From positions 7,485,309 through 7,549,308 of the forward strand of contig OX359282.1 of NCBI GenBank assembly GCA_947179155.2: a DNA stretch of 64,000 bases, read 5' to 3'. The translations under genes were made by a program, and so were the position numbers. A model generated the notes under the pieces. That model was not told the DNA's origin, did not search any database, and was given only the letters and a program-made list of their open reading frames with translations. Positions 58,323-64,000 of this stretch are shown here, in pieces. The number at the start of each line of letters is the position of its first letter. Position 1 is the stretch's first letter. This stretch comes from Hedera helix (Eukaryota; Streptophyta; Magnoliopsida; Apiales; Araliaceae).

Positions 58323-60284
58323 GATAGCAGAGCATTCAGGGTGTTCAACAAGGAGTCATTAACTGTTGAAACCTCCATCCACGTCACATTCGATGAATCA
58401 GATCCTGAAAAGAAAAGATCACCATTCAACGAGTCATCAGACACAAGCTCAACGATCGAAGAACTCAAAATCGTAGAGTCTGACTCTACGACCATAGAAC
58501 CAGTGACAGAAATCGTTGAACAAGGAGAGGAAATCGTAGAGCACGCCACACCAGACATTGGAACTCTGCGATCAGAACCAGAAGCAGATTTAGAGGAACT
58601 CAGACAAGAAGGTACCAAAACAGACGTCCCTAGCAGAATAAAATGGACCAAAGATCACACTCAAGATCTAATTATTGGAGATCCAAACACTGGAATCAAG
58701 ACTAGAGCTGCAACCTCGAATGAATGTTTTTACCTAAGCTTTCTCTCTCAAGAGGAACCCAAGAAGATCGAAGAAGCCTTAGGAGATTCAAGTTTGATAG
58801 AGGCCATGCAAGAGGAGCTAAATCAATTTGAAAGAAGCAAGGTCTGGAGATTAGTGGCCAGGCCTCAGCATAAACCAGTCATTGGCACCAAATGGGTTTT
58901 CAGAAATAAGATGGATGAAAATGGTGTGATAACAAGGAACAAAGCAAGATTAGAGGCCAAAGGTTACTCTCAAGAAGAAGGATTTGACTACGATGAAACA
59001 TATGCTCCAGTTGCCAGGTTGGAAGCCATAAGGATCTTCCTTGCCCATGCTGCACACATGAAGTTCAAAGTCTTCCAAATGGATGTCAAGAGTGCTTTTC
59101 TAAATGGAGAACTTCAAGAAGAAGTTTACGTGGAACAACCTCCAGGTTTTATCAATCCAACCTTTTCAAATTATGTTTATAAATTAGATAAAGCACTATA
59201 TGGTCTAAAACAAGCACCAAGAGCATGGTATGAAACCTTAACAAACTTTCTCATTGAAAAAGGATTCACTAGAGGAAGAATAGATACTACCTTATTTTTG
59301 AGAAAACATAAGGATAAAACACTGTTAGTTCAAATTTATGTAGATGATATCATATTTGGTTCTTCTGATGAAAAATTATGTGAAAGATTTGTCAAGCTTA
59401 TGCAGAGCAAGTTTGAAATGAGCATGATGGGAGAACTCAACTTCTTCCTTGGACTACAAGTGAAGCAAACTGATGAAGGCATATTCATTAATCAAGCCAA
59501 ATACATCAAAGACTTATTAAAGAAATATGGCATGGAATCTGTATCTATCATGAAAACTTCTATGCCACCTGCCACCAAGCTTGACAAAGATGAAAATGGT
59601 AAATCCACTGAAATCACTCAGTACAGAGGTATGATAGGTTCACTATTATATCTTACCGCTAGTCGACCAGATATAATATTTGCTACATGTATATGTGCTA
59701 GATTTCAGGCTAACCCCAAAGAGTCTCATCTATTAGCTGTGAAAAGAATTTTCAAATATCTTAAAGGAACTCCAAATTTAGGATTATGGTATCCTAAGGA
59801 GTCCTCCTTTGATCTTATGGGATACTCAGATGCTGACTATGCAGGATGCAAAATAGACAAAAAGAGCACAAGTGGAACTTGCCAGATGCTTGGCAACAGA
59901 CTTGTCTCTTGGTTTAGTAAAAAGCAGAACTCAGTGTCGACATCAACTGCAGAAGCTGAATATATAGCCGATGGCAGTTGCTGTGCACAAATCCTATGGA
60001 TGAAGACTCAGCTTGCAGACTATGGGTTTGAGCTTAATTCTATTTCTATATATTGTGATAATATTAGTGCAATTGCTATAACTCATAATCCTGTTATGCA
60101 TTCAAGAACTAAGCACATAAATATAAGATATCATTTCATTAGGGATCATGTACAAAATGGTAATATATCACTTCACTACATCTCAACTGAAGATCAACTA
60201 GCAGATGTATTTACAAAATCTTTAGATGAATCAAGATTTAATAAACTCATAAGTGAGTTAGGAATGCTAAATCTAGACCCTTAA
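58323..60284 (+). CDS. Copia reverse transcriptase and RNase H
   Basis: Open from the frameshift to TAA 60282-60284. AFRVFNKESLTVETSIHV ends the integrase tail. A variable acidic hinge (58400-58640) carries several ATCGTAGAG motifs. RT: GTKWVFRNKMDENG, ARLEAIRIFLAHAA, VFQMDVKSAFLNGEL and LYGLKQAPRAWYETL, with the catalytic YVDD intact at 59337-59348, then YRGMIGSLLYLTASRPDI. RNase H: GYSDADYAGCKIDKKSTSG (Asp), STAEAEYIADGSCC (Glu), YCDNISAIAITHNPVMHSR (Asp), and the ADVFTKSLDESRF end. It looks biochemically sound but is cut off in frame from gag and integrase and lacks its own start; the upstream ATG 58209 lies in the other integrase frame. Confidence 0.93.
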   Translation, partial: DSRAFRVFNKESLTVETSIHVTFDESDPEKKRSPFNESSDTSSTIEELKIVESDSTTIEPVTEIVEQGEEIVEHATPDIGTLRSEPEADLEELRQEGTKTDVPSRIKWTKDHTQDLIIGDPNTGIKTRAATSNECFYLSFLSQEEPKKIEEALGDSSLIEAMQEELNQFERSKVWRLVARPQHKPVIGTKWVFRNKMDENGVITRNKARLEAKGYSQEEGFDYDETYAPVARLEAIRIFLAHAAHMKFKVFQMDVKSAFLNGELQEEVYVEQPPGFINPTFSNYVYKLDKALYGLKQAPRAWYETLTNFLIEKGFTRGRIDTTLFLRKHKDKTLLVQIYVDDIIFGSSDEKLCERFVKLMQSKFEMSMMGELNFFLGLQVKQTDEGIFINQAKYIKDLLKKYGMESVSIMKTSMPPATKLDKDENGKSTEITQYRGMIGSLLYLTASRPDIIFATCICARFQANPKESHLLAVKRIFKYLKGTPNLGLWYPKESSFDLMGYSDADYAGCKIDKKSTSGTCQMLGNRLVSWFSKKQNSVSTSTAEAEYIADGSCCAQILWMKTQLADYGFELNSISIYCDNISAIAITHNPVMHSRTKHINIRYHFIRDHVQNGNISLHYISTEDQLADVFTKSLDESRFNKLISELGMLNLDP

Positions 60285-60800
60285 TATATCATGATTTTTG
60301 GGAAGATACTAACTCTACAGGAATAAAAGTGAGCAAGGAAAATAAGTAAAAGACAGATTCGTAGAGTACACTCAACGATCGTCAAGCAAAGGGTCGTAGA
60401 GTACGCTGAAGATCGTAGAGATCACTCAACGATCAACAAACCAAGAATCGTAGAGTACACTATAAATCGAAGAGCTCACTTAACGTTTAGCAAGCCAAGG
60501 ATCGCAGAGTATTCCTCTATCGTAAAGCTAACTCAACGAACATCAATAAAAGAATCGAAGTGTCAAGAAGGATCGTAAAGCTCTAAGGGCAAAAAGGTCA
60601 TCAACCAACTGAAATGCTCCTATCAGAACATGACACGCATCTCAGCAAACATAGAGGGAAGTTTTAAATACTTTGAAAACTGCACGTCGTTTATTTCTTC
60701 AAATCAAAAATCTATCATTCCTATCTATCTCTCTCAATCCAAAACCCTAAATTTTCAATACTCAGATAAATCGTTCCTACTATTTCAGGAAAACTATCAA
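60285..60800 (+). repeat. Spacer between pol and ORF3 rich in ATCGTAGAG motifs
   Basis: Between 60358 and 60590 there are four exact TCGTAGA sites and many near matches (ACTCAACGATC, ATCGAAGAG, ATCGCAGAG, ATCGTAAAGC) at 25-50-bp spacing, forming a loose tandem array. No reading frame is needed here except the short leader of ORF3. The frame open upstream of 60801 has a Met at 60630, but the family-like start is 60801. Confidence 0.75.
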
Positions 60801-63488
60801 ATGGCACCAGCTCAAGTCATTTCTGGAAACGAGCTCAACTTCGAAGCCTTCACATCGGCAGATAAGCAATTCAAAAGGATAATCCAGTTACTAGAAAAGG
60901 CGGGTCTGCGAGAAGCTTTGGGAACTAATACGAGGATTCTGTCAAAGCTTATCCGAGAGTTCTACATCAATGGATCCTATGCAAACAGAACTCTAACCAC
61001 TACTGTAAGAGGAGTACAGCTCAACCTCACTGTGAAAGAATTTAATCTTGCCCTAGGATTCAAGTAAGGAGGCCTCATGTCTCTAAATATGGTGAATACC
61101 GAAGAAGGCCTGAGAAGAATGCACCACCAAAAGAATCCAGGACTGAAGGGTTTAAAGAAGAAAGAATTTCCTCAGAAATATGAGTTCCTGGCAGATGTGG
61201 TTGGTAAATGCCTACTCTGCAAAGACTCGGCTCATGACTCAGTCAGTGAGGTGCAGCTGAAATTGATGACAGCTATAGTCAAGAAGACAAACATCAACTA
61301 TGGCTCTTTGCTGGTGGAATGGATAGGGAATTGGGTTCAGAATGCGGAAAAAGCAAAGGGGACCAGAAAAATGTTCTATGGGAGATTCATCAGCATTCTC
61401 CTTAGATCATCTTTGGGGGATCTGATTGAGCCTGATGAAGGAGAAGCCCTAAATACTAACAAAAGAATCACCCAGAGAATCTTCGACAACTGGAGGAGGA
61501 ATCCAGTTGAAAATAGGAAACTATCCCGATCAAGGGATAGTGAAGGAACGCAGAGTGGGGCAGGGCCATCTCTATTAAAGAACACTCCTGCAGAAGAAGA
61601 ATCTCAGGAAGTCAGCAAACAATCTCAGGGTCTCATCAGAAAGAGAAAAGTAAAGAAAACCCTTGAGATTGAAGAACCTCAGGGCTCATCTAATGAGGCT
61701 CCTGATGCTGCTCCTGAAGAAAATGCTACATCAGAGGATGAAGATTCTGATCTGCGAAGGGAAACTCGCAGCAAGTATGAAGCTGAAGAGGCAACCCCAA
61801 AAGAGCCTAAAAGAAAGAGAAGAAGGCTAGTTAAATTAGCCGACAAAGACTCAGTAGCTAAGGGGGAGCTACTTGAAAAAACTGTCATTGCTCCAGTTGA
61901 GAAGGAGTCATCTAAAGCAGCTGAGCTTATGGATGCTCAAACTGAGGGGGAGCCACCAGTAGTTTCTGAGCCAACAGATGATCTGGCTGAGGGGGAGACT
62001 CACGAAGGTACTTCAGTCCCTTCAGCCACAATGAATAATGATGAAGAGGATGACATTGAAATAGTGGTCGTTGGAAGAAATGAGCAAAGGCATCTTAACT
62101 ACAACTGCCTGCTGAAATTTTTGCCACTGATGTCATTCCACCAAGCTCTGGTGCACAATGCATGGGATCAGGTCTTATGGACGTTCAAAGCTTACCCAAA
62201 TGTGGTGATTATAGCTCAAGGTTATCCTCAGAATCTATTTTTTGCCCAGAAACTCATTTCATGTAGCCCCTTCTCACATTCTTTAGGGCAAAAGGTACAT
62301 TTTATCCCTCTAACCCTCATTCAAATTCATACACCCTCACCATTGTTCAATAAATTTGAGGAGTCCTCAAATACCAACTCTACATCAAACTCTACGATAA
62401 ACACTTCCCCGATCGTAGAGTCTCCACCCTCTACGACTGGTGGTCAAGAAAGCCTAAATCATCAAAACGTAGAGTGCCCTCCAGACTCTCCTGAAATTCT
62501 ACCTACTCAGCAAACAATGCCTCCAGTTCCATCTTCAAGACTCCTCTTAACCTACGAGGATATTCCCTCCACCTCTGGTCACGAATACTTTTACATTCCA
62601 AGCTCTACGGCTGACCAGGGACAATCATCTCAACTCCTCCAGCAAATTTTAGACAAGGTATCTCGGCTTCCTACAACTGAGGGCTTAATTGACTTGACAA
62701 GCCATATCCATACAGAGATACATAACGACCTGGCATCAAAATCCCACAACCTTCAACGTAGAATAGACGATGTAATTGATGCTGCCAATGGTCTCTCTAA
62801 CAGCCTGAATAAACAATTCTCCACAAGATTAAGGCAGTTAACGGCAGCAGTCTCTGAAAATCTCCAAGAAAGGGATAAAAAATTTCTGGAAGCCTTAAAC
62901 AAACATTAGCAGGCCGTTGTCGTTCTTCAAGAAACCAATGACAAATCTATCACTCTCCTCAGTAATGAGATCATTGCCTTGAAGAACTCTCTCACAGAAC
63001 AACAACATCGGTCGAATGACACTTTGTTATTGGTAGAGCAAAAACAAATAATGGCTAACGAACGACTTCAAGCCCACCAAAATGATGTTGCTGCCACTAA
63101 GACTCAACTTCAAGAAATTATTCAAGACATACAGCAGCTTTCAGAGCAGGTAGCAACAATTAATGATGCCAACAAGGGGGAGAGGAAACTGAGCACAGCA
63201 GAACAAACAAGAACAAGCAGAGGTAGAACACCTCAAGGGATGAGGATGGTTCAAACATCAATACATCCTCCTAGATTCGAAGCAGTACCATCTCATCCTA
63301 GACAGGAGGTGACAGCAATGCCTTCTTCCTCAACTGTGAGGTCATCTAGCTCACAATAATGGTTTCAAATTAAAGAAGAAGAAGCCTTGCTGAGGGAAGA
63401 ACAACTGAGAAAAGCAGATGAAGAAAGGAGAGCACTCTTCAGGCAGAGGGAAGAAGAAAGCAGAAGACCTCCTAGCAGAAGGAGATAA
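60801..63488 (+). pseudogene. Third ORF of the SIRE-type Copia (env-like position), three in-frame stops
   Basis: One frame of ~895 codons from ATG 60801 to TAA 63486-63488, broken by TAA 61065-61067, TAG 62907-62909 and TAA 63357-63359. The N-terminal third (ADKQFKRIIQLLEKAGLREA, LNLTVKEFNLALGFK, KKMFYGRFISILLRSSLGDL-like region) resembles the 'putative plant transposon protein' domain. A charged, Ser/Glu-rich middle carries basic RKRRR and KRKVKK clusters. The C-terminal third is coiled coil (~62620-63180) with a highly charged end (RREEESRRPPSRRR-like). No clear signal peptide or membrane helix was seen, so 'env-like' refers to position only. Function unknown. Confidence 0.8.
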
Positions 63489-63676
63489 GTTTTTTTTCTT
63501 TTGTTTTTTTTCAATTGTATCAACTGACTAAAACATCAATAAAATTCATATTTTTCTCTAGAAAATACAGCTGCTCACTGTATGATTAGGCATTCAATTA
63601 CTGTTGCATTTTGCCTATTTAATGTGTTCAAATCACTATCTGTTAGTTATGTTGTCATCATCAAATAGGGGGAGAT
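63489..63676 (+). other. 3' untranslated segment and polypurine tract of the Copia element
   Basis: AT-rich, ending AATAGGGGGAGAT (63664-63676) immediately before the 3' LTR; that purine run primes plus-strand synthesis. Confidence 0.85.
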
Positions 63677-64000
63677 TGTTGAACATTGAATGGTTAAATT
63701 TGATGATAAGAAATAATGTACAAGGGCTATATTAGATAAGATCAAAACTGTTAGGTTGATCTCTTGATATAAATGTATAAAAGTCTTTTGTGTTGTACTA
63801 AGACTTAGATAGATCAAAACTGTTAGGTTGATCTGTTGGTGTAATAAAATCGTAGAATGGACTCTACGATTTCAGTCAAGGAAACTCTACGATTTAAACA
63901 GACTCTACGATCAAGACAACCAATCGTAGAACGGACTCTACGATTTTGGTCAAGAAGACTCTACGACCAAACAGACTATGTTCTTAACGAGAAACCTTAA
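63677..64000 (+). repeat. 3' LTR of the Copia element (first 324 bp)
   Basis: Matches 51784-51905 joined to 53635-53836 with three G/A differences and no solo-LTR insertion, which marks the empty site. Seven CTCTACGA / TCGTAGA motifs are present. It continues beyond the window. Confidence 0.96.

Larger units (their letters stand above)
51784..64000 (+). mobile_element. Ty1/Copia element, SIRE type, running off the right edge
   Basis: 5' LTR, altered tRNA-Met primer site, gag, protease-integrase, RT-RNase H (Copia order), a third ORF after pol, polypurine tract and the first 324 bp of the 3' LTR. The long gag with a coiled-coil tail and the extra ORF place it with SIRE/Maximus-type elements. 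It inserted in an ATA microsatellite. Over the 324 comparable bases the two LTRs differ at three sites, all G/A. Confidence 0.95.

Overview
The window is nuclear DNA of a flowering plant, most likely a eudicot. It is AT-rich, its two host genes have GT-AG introns and plant-type products, and most of it consists of plant LTR retrotransposons (Ty3/Gypsy of the Tekay/Del and Athila types, Ty1/Copia of the SIRE type), hAT and other non-autonomous DNA elements, a tandem satellite and long microsatellites. I could not fix the species. No RNA gene, CRISPR array or bacterial-style operon was seen.

Host genes. Two were found, both on the plus strand. (1) 7904-10858: an eight-exon gene for a 667-residue protein with one CCCH zinc finger and one RRM, of the plant AtC3H46/53/55 RNA-binding group. 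(2) 35584-36302: a two-exon gene for a 90-residue coiled-coil protein that I do not recognise. All other long open frames belong to mobile elements or are low-complexity artefacts.

Layout. 1-1665 is the LTR of a minus-strand Tekay/Del-type element running off the left edge. 1666-7600 is intergenic DNA with several MITEs and a near-perfect 360-bp palindrome. 7600-11400 is the CCCH gene. 11400-21400 is intergenic, with MITEs, a pyrimidine-only tract, a hAT element with an 8-bp target duplication and a compound (TTA)n minisatellite. At 21419-33361 a roughly 1-kb element with very long terminal inverted repeats is split by a 10.9-kb Tekay/Del element (22332-33263, 5-bp duplication ACTAG, 3.4-kb LTRs). 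33359-37892 holds MITEs and the small coiled-coil gene. 37893-41415 is a minus-strand Gypsy-type element with LTRs and gag but no pol. 41416-43129 is an unclassified repeat. 43130-49405 is an Athila-type relic whose RNase H is interrupted by a 1.03-kb hAT element. 49886-51510 is an array of about five ~330-bp satellite units, followed by a candidate Helitron 3' end. From 51784 to the right edge lies a SIRE-type Copia element: a 5' LTR carrying a 1.72-kb Gypsy solo LTR, gag, protease-integrase, RT-RNase H, a third ORF and the start of the 3' LTR.

How the parts relate. The order of insertion can be read from target duplications: Tekay element into long-TIR element; hAT into Athila RNase H; Copia into an ATA-repeat, then a Gypsy element into the Copia LTR, which later collapsed to a solo LTR. 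Many defects in these elements are G-to-A or C-to-T changes (Trp codons turned into stops, a catalytic Asp turned into Asn), the usual trace of deamination of methylated cytosine. The oddest pattern is a short motif, CTCTACGAT and its reverse complement ATCGTAGAG, scattered through the LTR, the pol hinge, the non-coding spacer and ORF3 of the Copia element.
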